A stretch of 64,000 nucleotides of DNA from Cytophagales bacterium (GTDB taxonomy: Bacteria > Bacteroidota > Bacteroidia > Cytophagales > Spirosomataceae): the NCBI GenBank assembly GCA_004292855.1, contig RDXN01000034.1, positions 62,001 to 126,000 of the forward strand, written 5' to 3'. Positions within the stretch are counted from its first letter, which is position 1. Every line of letters begins with the position of its first letter. Below, piece after piece: positions 45,543 to 54,146 of this stretch. Below the pieces are notes generated by a model. That model was not told where the DNA came from. It worked only from the letters and a program-made list of their open reading frames with translations, and ran no database searches. Both the position numbers and the translations under genes were made by a program.

Positions 45543-48071
45543 GTGTCTGGAACACTCCGCTCAATTGCCCAAATCTGTTTTCTTACCTTCTCGCTGTCAA
45601 CGGTTTTCGCGCAGGTGCCCTACGGCCCCGCTAAATCAACCCCATCGGGCGAGATTTTGCTGAATCTTAAAAAGTTGAACGTCGTCGGGTCGGTGCTGTA
45701 CGTAGCAGCCCACCCCGACGACGAAAACACGTTGATGCTGTCGTATTTGGCCAAAGAACGGTTGGCCCGCACGGCCTACCTCTCGCTCACGCGGGGCGAC
45801 GGGGGCCAAAACCTCATCGGCACCGAACAGGGCGAATACATTGGTCTGATTCGGACCCAGGAGCTATTGGCCGCCCGGCGCGTCGACGGGCCGGAGCAGT
45901 TTTTCAGCCGCGCCTACGACTTCGGGTTTTCTAAATCGACCGACGAGGCCGTGCGGACCTGGGGTCAGGAGCGCGTACTGGCCGATGTCGTCTGGCGCAT
46001 CCGCACGTTCCAGCCCGACGTGATTATCACGCGGTTCCCGCCCGACGCCCGCGCCGGTCACGGGCACCACAGTGCGTCGGGCTATCTGGCCGAAGAAGCC
46101 TTTAAAATTGCCAACGATCCGACCAAATTCCCCGAACAACTGGCCTACACCAAGCCTTGGCAAGCCCGGCGTGTGATGTGGAACGTATTCATTCCCAGCG
46201 CGTTTATGAGCAACAAAAAGCCCGACGAGGCCGGTAATCTGGTCGGCATCGAAACGGGCCTGTTCAACCCGTTGCTGGGCAAGTCGTATGGTGAGGTGGC
46301 CGCCGAAAGCCGTTCGCAACATAAGAGTCAGGGGTTTGGGGTATCGGCTAACCGGGGTGCCCGCATCGACTACCTGCTCACCAAAAACGGCGATCCCATG
46401 CAACAGGACCCGTTCGATGGGGTCGACATGACCTGGAAACGCGTGAAAGGAAGCGAAACCGTGCAAACGCTGGTGACCAATCTCATTGCCAATTACAAAC
46501 CCGACCGTCCGGCGGCTTCGGTGCCCGCGCTTGTGCAGGTATACAAGGCATTGCAGGCCCTCGACCAAAACGACGTTAACGTTCGGAGTAAGATGACAGA
46601 GGTCGAAAGCCTCGTTCAGCAGTGTTTGGGTTTGTGGTTCGAGACCAACCCCGCCGACTATGCCGCTACCCCCGGCGAACGCATCCGGGTAAACACCACC
46701 GTCGTGGGTCGCACAGGCGAGGTGCCCGTTCGGCTGGTGCGTGTGCGCGACAATATAGCCGGGCGCGATACCACACTCAACCTCGTACTGAAACCAAACG
46801 AGATTGTACCCTTGCCTGCGCAGATCATGATTCCGGCTAATCAGGCCATCTCGCAACCGTATTGGCTCGAAAAACCGCTCGAAAAAGGATTGTTCCAGGT
46901 GGGTGACCAACGGCTCATTGGCCTGCCCGAAAACCCGGCTGCTCTCACCACGCAATTCACGTTCGATATTGCTGGTCAAGCATTTACGTTTACCCGTCCC
47001 TGGATCTTCAAATCGACCGACCCCGTCGATGGCGAAATTTACCGCCCGTTCGTAGTACAGCCCGACGTGATGACCAACATCGCCGAGAAGGTCTATGCCT
47101 TCGCCGACAACACGCCCAAAACCGTTGAAGCCGTGGTGAAAGCCGGACGGGCGGGTGTATCGGGCAACCTGGCTCTGTCGGTTCCGGCAGGCTGGCAGGT
47201 TAGCCCCGCGCAGGTTCCGTTTGAGTTGAAAGACAAAGGGCAGGAAGCACGTTTGAGTTTTACCGTAACGCCCACGGGCAAGGCTGGTGACGGTAAGCTA
47301 CAAGCCGTTGCGACGACCACAGCCGGACAGTTCACGCGGGGTATCCGTCTGGTGGAGTATAAGCACATTCCGACCCAAACGAACTTCCCCGCGAGCGAGG
47401 CCAAACTGGTCCGGCTCGACGTGAAAACGACCGCCAAAAACATCGGCTACATCATGGGCGCAGGCGACGAAGTACCCATCGCGCTCCGGCAAATGGGTTG
47501 CACGGTCACCATGTTGGGGCAGGCCGACCTGGACAAGGACCTGAGCCGTTTCGACGCCATCGTGGTGGGTGTGCGGGCCTACAACACCGAAGACCACCTG
47601 AAATTTTATCAGGCCAAACTGCTCGATTACGTAAAAAACGGGGGTACGATGGTGGTGCAGTATATGACGGCTGGCGGATCGGGTATTCTGGCCAACGGGT
47701 TGAAAGTGAACCAGATTGGCCCCTATCCGTTCTCGATTGGTCGCGACCGGATCACTGAAGAAGATGCCAAAGTGACGTTCCTGAACCCACAGCACCCCCT
47801 GCTCAACGCCCCTAACAAAATCACCGACGCCGACTTTGCAGGATGGATTCAGGAGCGCGGTATCTACTTCGCCGTTGACCCCGACAAAGCCTACGAACCC
47901 ATTTTCAGCATGGCCGACACCAACGAGGCTGCCAAAACAGGTAGTCTCATCTACGCCAAATACGGCAAAGGCCACTTTATGTACACCGGCCTTGTGTTCT
48001 TCCGCGAACTCCCGGCGGGCGTCCCCGGCGCGTATCGGTTACTGGCGAATATGATTTCAGTGGGTCGTTAG
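45543..48071 (+). CDS. Large PIG-L family deacetylase
   Basis: 842 residues from a GTG start (45543); no in-frame ATG lies upstream, and the N-terminus is a signal peptide (FLTFSLSTVFAQ). Residues ~45-260 are the PIG-L/LmbE domain: AAHPDDENTLM (zinc-binding His and Asp plus catalytic Asp) and GHGHHSASG (third zinc ligand). The remaining ~580 residues contain Ig-like beta domains (GEIYRPFVVQPDVMTNI, GNLALSVPAGWQVSPAQV) and a C-terminal glutamine-amidotransferase-like fold (ALRQMGCTVTML, DAIVVGVRAYNTED). Such enzymes deacetylate N-acetyl sugars or glycans, probably in the periplasm here. Confidence 0.85.
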   Translation: MSGTLRSIAQICFLTFSLSTVFAQVPYGPAKSTPSGEILLNLKKLNVVGSVLYVAAHPDDENTLMLSYLAKERLARTAYLSLTRGDGGQNLIGTEQGEYIGLIRTQELLAARRVDGPEQFFSRAYDFGFSKSTDEAVRTWGQERVLADVVWRIRTFQPDVIITRFPPDARAGHGHHSASGYLAEEAFKIANDPTKFPEQLAYTKPWQARRVMWNVFIPSAFMSNKKPDEAGNLVGIETGLFNPLLGKSYGEVAAESRSQHKSQGFGVSANRGARIDYLLTKNGDPMQQDPFDGVDMTWKRVKGSETVQTLVTNLIANYKPDRPAASVPALVQVYKALQALDQNDVNVRSKMTEVESLVQQCLGLWFETNPADYAATPGERIRVNTTVVGRTGEVPVRLVRVRDNIAGRDTTLNLVLKPNEIVPLPAQIMIPANQAISQPYWLEKPLEKGLFQVGDQRLIGLPENPAALTTQFTFDIAGQAFTFTRPWIFKSTDPVDGEIYRPFVVQPDVMTNIAEKVYAFADNTPKTVEAVVKAGRAGVSGNLALSVPAGWQVSPAQVPFELKDKGQEARLSFTVTPTGKAGDGKLQAVATTTAGQFTRGIRLVEYKHIPTQTNFPASEAKLVRLDVKTTAKNIGYIMGAGDEVPIALRQMGCTVTMLGQADLDKDLSRFDAIVVGVRAYNTEDHLKFYQAKLLDYVKNGGTMVVQYMTAGGSGILANGLKVNQIGPYPFSIGRDRITEEDAKVTFLNPQHPLLNAPNKITDADFAGWIQERGIYFAVDPDKAYEPIFSMADTNEAAKTGSLIYAKYGKGHFMYTGLVFFRELPAGVPGAYRLLANMISVGR

Positions 48072-48086
48072 GGATAGGAACACGGA

Positions 48087-48177
48087 TTTTGTCATCCCGA
48101 CGCAGGAGGGATCTAGTGCCCTTTCCATTAAATTGAGCATAAAGAAAGTAGATCCCTCCTGCGTCGGGATGACAAAA
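48087..48177. repeat. Long intergenic palindrome, GTCATCCCGA family, copy 3
   Basis: Arms 48087-48115 and 48149-48177 are perfect 29-bp inverted repeats; weaker pairing (AGGAAC/GTTCCT) extends outward to about 48076-48189. Shared blocks TTTTGTCATCCCGA and GGAGGGATCTA, with variable middle CGCAG. It sits between the convergent PIG-L and Lrp genes. Confidence 0.95.
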
Positions 48178-48200
48178 ACCCGCGTTCCTAGCCAAAATCT

Positions 48201-48656
48201 CTACACCGGCACAACCGTCGTGTTTTTCACCTCGTCCATGACGAAAAAACTGCTGATGTGCAGTACGCCCGGAATCACCGAAAACTGCTCCTGATAAAAG
48301 CGGTTGTAGTGGTCCATATCGCGTACAATCATCTTCACCAGATAATCGAACGAGCCGGAGACGAGGTTGCATTCCAAGACTTCGGGCAGTTGCCGGACCT
48401 GCTCATTGAAGTGGGCAAAGGTGTCGCGGGTTTGCTTATCGAGCGATACCTGACAGTAGACTGTCAGCAAATTTCCCAGCTTCCGCCGACTCAGCAGAGC
48501 CACGTAGCGGTCAATATACCCCTCACGCTCCAGACGTTTGACACGCTCATGCACCGGCGTTTTCGATAGATTTATCTGTTGACCAATTTCGGCATTGGTC
48601 AGGTGGGCGTTTTGCTGGAGCAGGGCCAAAATTTGGCGGTCAGTTTTATCGAGCAT
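48201..48656 (-). CDS. Lrp/AsnC family transcriptional regulator
   Basis: 151 residues. N-terminal helix-turn-helix MLDKTDRQILALLQQNAHLT, AEIGQQINLSKTPVHERVKRL; C-terminal RAM (ligand-binding) domain VLECNLVSGSFDYLVKMIV with the usual Gly/Asp positions. Divergent from the alanine dehydrogenase gene, whose regulator it most likely is, in the way Lrp-type AldR proteins regulate ald in other bacteria. A 15-bp dyad at 48764-48778 in the shared control region is a candidate operator. Confidence 0.9.
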   Translation of the reverse strand: MLDKTDRQILALLQQNAHLTNAEIGQQINLSKTPVHERVKRLEREGYIDRYVALLSRRKLGNLLTVYCQVSLDKQTRDTFAHFNEQVRQLPEVLECNLVSGSFDYLVKMIVRDMDHYNRFYQEQFSVIPGVLHISSFFVMDEVKNTTVVPV

Positions 48657-48763
48657 AGGGCATACGAAAAATGTTCTGGTAAAGGGTGTTCATCAATCCT
48701 GTTAGCAGGTTTTTTTCTCAGGGAACTATCATTTAGCAGACCAATATACCAATTTTTTAGTGA

Positions 48764-48778
48764 ACAATAGAAAATTGT
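48764..48778 (+). promoter_or_regulatory. Lrp-like operator dyad ACAAT-N5-ATTGT
   Basis: ACAATAGAAAATTGT is a perfect 5-bp half-site dyad with an AT-rich centre, the general form of Lrp-type operators. It lies 11 bp before the ald -7 box. Confidence 0.45.
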
Positions 48779-48788
48779 ATCTGCATTA

Positions 48789-48796
48789 TACCTTTG
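48789..48796 (+). promoter_or_regulatory. -7 box TACCTTTG for ald
   Basis: TACCTTTG matches TAnnTTTG, 66 bp before the preferred ald start at 48862. No clear TTTG at -33, as expected for a regulator-dependent promoter. Confidence 0.5.
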
Positions 48797-48861
48797 TAGT
48801 ATCGAATAACACTTCATTTAACAAACCTGTTTTCACCCTGTTTGACCTCCCCCCTTTTGTC

Positions 48862-49995
48862 ATGGTTATTGGTGTTCCTAAAGAGATAAAAAATAACGAA
48901 AACCGCGTGGCTCTCACGCCGGCGGGCGTGTCAGAAATGCGGAAGCACGGGCACACGGTTTACGTTCAGGTAAACGCGGGCGAAGGCAGCGGTTTTGAAG
49001 ACGAAGAATATATTGCTGCCGGGGCCACCATGCTCCCCACCATCGAAGAAGTCTACGGCATTGCCGAGATGATCATGAAGGTGAAAGAGCCAATTGCTTC
49101 AGAATACGCCCTCATCAAGCCCAATCAACTGCTGTTCACGTACTTTCACTTTGCCTCGTCGGAAGAATTGACCCACGCCATGATTGAGCGGAAGGCGGTT
49201 TGTCTGGCTTACGAGACCGTTGAGAAGGCCGACCGGAGCCTGCCGCTGCTCGTGCCGATGTCGGAGGTAGCGGGCCGGATGGCGGTGCAGGAGGGAGCCA
49301 AATACCTCGAAAAACCACTCAAAGGCCGGGGCATTCTGCTCGGTGGCGTGCCGGGTGTGAAGCCCGCCCGCGTGCTTATTTTGGGCGGTGGTATTGTCGG
49401 AACGCAGGCTGCTAAAATGGCCGCCGGTTTGGGTGCCCACGTAACCATCATGGACGTGAGCCTGCCCCGGTTGCGTTACCTGTCGGACATCATGCCCGAA
49501 AACGTCGACACGATGATGTCGAACGAGTATAACATTCGCGCCGAAATCAAACAGTCGGACCTGATCGTTGGAGCCGTGTTGATTCCGGGGGCTAAAGCTC
49601 CGCACCTGATCACACGCGACATGCTCAAGCTCATGCGCAAAGGCACGGTTGTTGTCGATGTGGCTGTAGATCAAGGGGGTTGTATCGAAACCTGCTCACC
49701 CACGACCCACGAAAATCCGACGTTTATCATCGACGACGTGGTGCATTATTGTGTGGCCAACATGCCCGGTGCCGTACCCTACACTTCGACCGTGGCCCTT
49801 ACCAACGCCACCCTCCCCTACGCCCTGCAACTGGCTAACAAAGGTTGGGAAGAAGCTTGCCGCAACAACGTCGAACTCAAAGTGGGTCTTAACGTGGTTG
49901 AAGGTAAGGTGGTGTACAAAGGCGTCGCCGATGCCTGGAACCTGCCGCTCGTGGAGGTCGACGAATTGCTGTGGCCTGAAGAAGAAACTGTATAG
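48862..49995 (+). CDS. ald: Alanine dehydrogenase
   Basis: 377 residues from the ATG at 48862 (MVIGVPKEIKNNENRVALTP); an earlier in-frame ATG at 48760 lies inside the operator/promoter region and is rejected. Hallmarks: NENRVALTPAGV, KVKEP, LFTYFHFA, PMSEVAGRMA, the NAD+ Rossmann loop VLILGGGIVGTQAA and VVVDVAVDQGGCIETC. It catalyses NAD-dependent L-alanine to pyruvate plus ammonia and reverse. No missing residue is evident. Divergent from and probably regulated by the Lrp-type gene. Confidence 0.97.
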   Translation: MVIGVPKEIKNNENRVALTPAGVSEMRKHGHTVYVQVNAGEGSGFEDEEYIAAGATMLPTIEEVYGIAEMIMKVKEPIASEYALIKPNQLLFTYFHFASSEELTHAMIERKAVCLAYETVEKADRSLPLLVPMSEVAGRMAVQEGAKYLEKPLKGRGILLGGVPGVKPARVLILGGGIVGTQAAKMAAGLGAHVTIMDVSLPRLRYLSDIMPENVDTMMSNEYNIRAEIKQSDLIVGAVLIPGAKAPHLITRDMLKLMRKGTVVVDVAVDQGGCIETCSPTTHENPTFIIDDVVHYCVANMPGAVPYTSTVALTNATLPYALQLANKGWEEACRNNVELKVGLNVVEGKVVYKGVADAWNLPLVEVDELLWPEEETV

Positions 49996-50034
49996 TTAGT
50001 TTGTAAGCTCGATTCCCATAAACATGTCATTGAT

Positions 50035-50065
50035 GGCCGACCTGGTAACGGGTCGGCCTTTTTTT
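50035..50065 (+). terminator. Intrinsic terminator after ald
   Basis: GGCCGACC (50035-50042) pairs with GGTCGGCC (50051-50058), followed by seven T. It also sits just past the end of the convergent sulfatase gene. Confidence 0.9.
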
Positions 50066-50072
50066 GCATAGC

Positions 50073-51521
50073 TCACTTGTAATACGGATTCCCCACCGAA
50101 TCAACCCTGGCCCAGGGGTACTGCCATTTGTTCATATAGACGTTACCCGGTGAAAAACTGTCGTTCGTTTCGCGGAGTCGGCGGGTGAGCAGGTCGTTTA
50201 GTTGCCGCTGGGTTTGGGCCAGTTTAGGGGTATTTACGAGGTTGGTTAACTGGTTGGGATCGGTGGTGTTGTCATACAAAAGCCACGGGCCGTTCAGGTC
50301 GCGCACGTAAGTGTATCGGCTCGTGCGGAGGCCCCGGAACTCGCGCCCACCCCGGTTGTAATTCCACTGGTGAAACGGCACAACACAGGCAATCAGGGCG
50401 GCATCGTCGGGGCGGGGAGCGCGGGGATTTCGAAACAAGGAAGCAAAGTCGCGTCCTTCCACACTCGCCGGAATCGCCTGACTACTAAGCGAAAGCAAGG
50501 TCGGCATTACATCGGTCAAGGTCATGGGTACGTCCAAATTACGCCCCTTTTGGGTCAACCCCGCCGGGTATTTCACCAGCATCGGAATCCGAATCGACTC
50601 ATCCCAGGGCTTTTGTTTGTTGGTTTGCCCCTGCGAATACAACATATCACCGTGGTCGGAGGTGAACACAAAAATGGTATTTCCGTCCAGATTGGCTCCT
50701 TTCAGAGCCGCCTGCAACCGCCCAATGCAGTCGTCGAGAGCGTTGATGTGGGCATAGTAACCCCGCAACGCCCGGCGAGCCTCGGTCGTGTCCTTAATGG
50801 CCACATTGCCCCGAAGCGAAATGGGCCGGTTAGCGTATTTCTGCCGGTATTCTTTGGGAGCCGTTTGGTAAGGATCGTGCGGAGGTCCCCACGCCAGCAC
50901 GAGCAGGAAAGGCGCGTCGCGCTGCTGAGTCATAAACCCAATGGCCGAATCGGTTTGGCTGATGGCATCGTATTGTTGCCACACAAACCGTTTGTTCACC
51001 TCGTTGTAATACGGCGAGTTGTTGTAGTCGTGCGTACATTCCAACGCCCGCCAATATTGGAACCCCTGCCGCCGTTCTGCCGGAATCGGGGCCAACCGGC
51101 CCGGTCCATAGTCTTTGGTTAGACCACCATTAATGTGCCATTTGCCAATAAAACCCGTTTGGTAACCAGCTTGTTGGCAAACCTCGGCCAGCGTTACGGC
51201 CTCGTTGCGGAGCGGACGGTCGTTGTAAAAAACCCCGTGCGTGTGGGCGTGTTGGCCCGTGAGCATACTGGCCCTGCTGGGGCCGCAAACCGGCACCGAA
51301 GCCACGCAGTAGCGGGCGTTCACGGCCTCGCCCGCCAGTTTATCCAAATTGGGCGTAATCACCTCCCGATTGCCCATATACCCCAAATCCTGCGCCCGCC
51401 ATTGGTCAGCCATCACGATGACGATGTTGGGCTTTTTAGCGGGAGCCGTTATTGGAGCCGAGGTACGGAAACCCAGCAAAAGGCCAGTCAGAAGAGCGAG
51501 AGACAGAGAAAATGGGTGCAT
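50073..51521 (-). CDS. Sulfatase (arylsulfatase-type, S1 family)
   Basis: 482 residues with a signal peptide. PNIVIVMADQWRAQD gives the first metal ligand. CGPSRASMLTGQ is the C-x-P-S-R sulfatase signature whose Cys becomes formylglycine. HTHGVFYND, GFIGKWHING and FVFTSDHGDML provide further active-site residues. It removes sulfate esters from carbohydrates or aryl substrates in the periplasm or outside. The anaerobic-type maturation enzyme or FGE is not in this window. Together with the SASA esterase and the PIG-L proteins it suggests degradation of decorated glycans (inference). Confidence 0.9.
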   Translation of the reverse strand: MHPFSLSLALLTGLLLGFRTSAPITAPAKKPNIVIVMADQWRAQDLGYMGNREVITPNLDKLAGEAVNARYCVASVPVCGPSRASMLTGQHAHTHGVFYNDRPLRNEAVTLAEVCQQAGYQTGFIGKWHINGGLTKDYGPGRLAPIPAERRQGFQYWRALECTHDYNNSPYYNEVNKRFVWQQYDAISQTDSAIGFMTQQRDAPFLLVLAWGPPHDPYQTAPKEYRQKYANRPISLRGNVAIKDTTEARRALRGYYAHINALDDCIGRLQAALKGANLDGNTIFVFTSDHGDMLYSQGQTNKQKPWDESIRIPMLVKYPAGLTQKGRNLDVPMTLTDVMPTLLSLSSQAIPASVEGRDFASLFRNPRAPRPDDAALIACVVPFHQWNYNRGGREFRGLRTSRYTYVRDLNGPWLLYDNTTDPNQLTNLVNTPKLAQTQRQLNDLLTRRLRETNDSFSPGNVYMNKWQYPWARVDSVGNPYYK

Positions 51522-51584
51522 GGTCTAGGGACGGTTTCACCAATTTTAAAATTTAGCCCTCAATATCCGTGATTTTGGTCTAGT

Positions 51585-52124
51585 TTACTCACCCGTCATG
51601 GGCGGCCCTACAAAAGGAACGTCATTTTCGGCACAGACTTTGGCAAATGCCTGCGGATTGGCTGGCATCAGTTTGGTCATTTCATTCATAATTGTTTCCA
51701 TTTTGCCGGCGGGGTTATACGAAAAAATCATTCGGGCTTTTTTGCTTTTTTGGTAGAATGTGTGCGGTACATTGCGGGGGCCAAAGACTACGTCGCCCGC
51801 CGACGCGGCTATTCGTTCGTTGCCAACCTGAAAGACGAATTCCCCCTCGACAATCATAAACACCTCGTCCTGATTCGGGTGGACATGGAGGGGAGGACCA
51901 GCCATTGGGCCTGATTCATTAGCGGTTTCGAACAGGCAAAATTGCCCTCCCGTATCCTTGCCTGATACCTTCAGGATGCCACCCGGATTCAATGGCTCGG
52001 AGCGTGCTTTGCCCGCTTTTACGATAAACGGTTTAACCGAAGCATCTGGCGTGGCCGATGCCGTTAGGGTAGGGGTTGTCAGGCTGGCAGCGAGGGTAGT
52101 GCCTAAAAAGTGACGACGTTTCAT
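51585..52124 (-). CDS. Exported cupin-domain protein, copy 1
   Basis: 179 residues from the ATG at 52124 (MKRRHFLGTTLAASLTTPTL), a twin-arginine-type signal; an in-frame start at 52166 would add 14 residues before it. The single cupin domain has PPLHVHPNQDEVFMIVEGEFVFQVG (metal-ligand His/His/Glu) and the second half-motif GDVVFGPRNVPHTF (His). Paralogous to the cupin at 57044. It follows an AraC-family gene on the same strand with an 86-bp gap. Quercetinase-like or signal-binding roles are possible; the function is unknown. Confidence 0.8.
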   Translation of the reverse strand: MKRRHFLGTTLAASLTTPTLTASATPDASVKPFIVKAGKARSEPLNPGGILKVSGKDTGGQFCLFETANESGPMAGPPLHVHPNQDEVFMIVEGEFVFQVGNERIAASAGDVVFGPRNVPHTFYQKSKKARMIFSYNPAGKMETIMNEMTKLMPANPQAFAKVCAENDVPFVGPPMTGE

Positions 52125-52210
52125 AAGAGAAAAGTGTTTTGGTGATTCAGAATTAATTTCCCCCAAAACTAAAAGGACGACCTACCAACCTATTGGTAAA
52201 AAAGTGACAC

Positions 52211-53047
52211 CTATCCAAAAAACAAGCCGAATTGGCGTTCGGGAGCTTGTTGGTCCAGTTCATAAAAGTTGACTGGGGTAGTACCCGTAAAATCGCGGTA
52301 GTCTTTCGCCAAGTGTTGATAGTCGTAATAGCCCCCTGCGAGGGCAATACTAAGCCAATCGAGCGTGGGGTAGCTATTTTTAAGCCGATAGACACGGTCG
52401 AATCGGGCAATCCGGTCAAAAAGTTTGGGACTGACTCCGGTGCGCTCCTCAAACTTTCGGATAAACTGACGAACGCTTATACCTGATTGTCGGGCCAGCC
52501 AATCTAACGAACTACTCGGATGGCTAGTTAGCATGAGCCGACTGGCCTGGTCGATGGGGTGTTGAGGGCGGCAGCTTTGCCGAATCAGTGTGTGCATAAA
52601 CTGTTCGACAATGACCAATACCTCGGCTATATTGTCGGTATTGGCTATCTGCTCAAAAACTGATCGAATAGATTTACCCCAAATGGCTTCGGCATCAATA
52701 AAACTGCTGGTTAGTTCGGGAGCCGGAATACCCGTTAGCCGATACAGGGCGCAGGGCTGGAGTACTACTTTCAGGGCCAGAAAATCATGGCCGCAATCGC
52801 GGTAAATGGTTTGAGTATGAACCCCACTCAGAATAACCTTCGGATAAATAATGGATTGGTCAGAATTCAGGTGCCAAAACGATTGTTTATCCCGAATGTA
52901 GAACGCGATGCTGTGTTCTGGGCGCGGTTGAAGCAATTTTGGCGGAGGTGCCTCATGAGTTGCAAATGACCACCGGATGAGCTGATATTTTCGGACAAAC
53001 CCATTCAGCGCAGGGGGCGGGGCGTAGTCCTTTATGAGTGTCTGCAT
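52211..53047 (-). CDS. AraC-family regulator, copy 1
   Basis: 278 residues. The N-terminal ~170 residues are a ligand/effector domain (HSIAFYIRDKQSFWHL, FLALKVVLQPCALYRLTGIP). The C-terminal ~100 residues are a pair of helix-turn-helix units (LDWLARQSGISVRQFIRKFEE, then SIALAGGYYDYQHLAKDYRDF), the AraC DNA-binding module. It is paralogous over its full length to the gene at 56196 and to the decayed locus at 53274. The gene order is AraC then cupin; in the second module it is cupin then AraC. Confidence 0.85.
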   Translation of the reverse strand: MQTLIKDYAPPPALNGFVRKYQLIRWSFATHEAPPPKLLQPRPEHSIAFYIRDKQSFWHLNSDQSIIYPKVILSGVHTQTIYRDCGHDFLALKVVLQPCALYRLTGIPAPELTSSFIDAEAIWGKSIRSVFEQIANTDNIAEVLVIVEQFMHTLIRQSCRPQHPIDQASRLMLTSHPSSSLDWLARQSGISVRQFIRKFEERTGVSPKLFDRIARFDRVYRLKNSYPTLDWLSIALAGGYYDYQHLAKDYRDFTGTTPVNFYELDQQAPERQFGLFFG

Positions 53048-53273
53048 AACCTGCTATTGGTGTCGGTTTTTCGTGCCAGACACGGGCCAAGTTACTGAAA
53101 TTTCTTCCGTTCTGCATCGGTGAACCGATAACCCACACTTTTTCCGAACGCACAAGCAGTTCATTGTCAACCTGACGCATATTCAGGAATACCTCCTGGC
53201 CGCAAACCCCCATAGCCCGCAATCAGAAAGAGAAACTCGTGCAGCGATTTGGCTGGTTATAAAGGTGCGTTGG

Positions 53274-53915
53274 CTACGGCGAAACATCACCAAACGCACA
53301 CGGAACTGCCAACCCGTCAATCTGGGTAAATTCGTTGGGATTCAGCTTGGTAAAGGCCCGGAAATCACGAGCTAAATGCTGGTAATCGTAATAACCTGAC
53401 TCAAGAGCAACACGCAGCCAATCGTGAGTAGGGTGGTCGCTTCGGAGCCGGGCCGCCCGATTGAACCGGATGATTCGGTCAAAGAGTTTGGGGCTGATGC
53501 CCAATCGCTCCATGCTTTTTCGGTAAAATTGCTTGTTGCTCAAACACGCTTCTTTTGCCAGCCAATCCACCGATCAATTCAAGGCCTATGGCGTAGGGGG
53601 CTGCCCAGTTGAATGCAGCCCGGCTGCGTCCAGCATCAAGTGGCTTATCCGGTCTATTGGCAAATAATCGCTGCGATTTTTTTGGATGAGCTGATGTAGA
53701 AATCCCTCCATAATTGCGAGCATTTCCCCGGAATCGTCGGTACTATTGAGTCGCTCGTTCACGCGCTGTAGTTCTGAGGAGAACACGGCTTCGGCATCCA
53801 CAAACGTGTCTGTCAGTTCATGAACAGGCAACCCCGTTAGCCGAAACAAGGCTCCCGGCTGAAAAACGACCTGCAACACCATAAACTCTCTGCCGGTCCG
53901 CCGGTTCGGTTTCAT
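53274..53915 (-). pseudogene. Decayed AraC-family gene
   Basis: On the minus strand 53915-53586 encodes NRRTGREFMVLQVVFQPGAL...IDRISHLMLD and 53570-53274 encodes DWLAKEACLSNKQFYRKSME...SGYYDYQHLARDF in another frame. Together they match the gene at 56196 from its residue ~84 to the end. The first ~80 residues are missing, and a frameshift plus TGA stop lies between ~53571 and 53625. It is therefore a truncated, frameshifted relic. The DNA-binding half is still open, but whether it is expressed is unknown. Confidence 0.8.
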
Positions 53916-54146
53916 AACTCGTTTATGATAAAGATGTTATGCAAACATTTCACGGTTTAGCGGCAGGTTGGTGGTACAAATCGGGCATTTATGAGGAGGC
54001 TTCACAACTTCACAACCATCTCTGGCCAATGGGCGTATTCGCAGAGGATGATTTGGGGGTAACGTTGGTAAACTGCTTGACGTATAATTGGCCTATCATC
54101 AAAAAAGAGAGAACTTGCCGCTTCATTGTTACTCCCAAAAAAATCC

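Noticed and set aside
45864-46979. 371-codon minus-strand ORF
   Set aside because: It lies fully inside the PIG-L gene, on the opposite strand, with no recognisable domain; a GC-rich codon shadow. Similar shadows were rejected opposite glgX (11268-12005), the FAD oxidoreductase (34662-35666) and the T9SS gene (28064-29482).
52953-53222. 89-codon minus-strand ORF upstream of AraC copy 1
   Set aside because: It overlaps the N-terminal part of the intact AraC gene and encodes nothing recognisable; probably degenerate sequence near the AraC relic.
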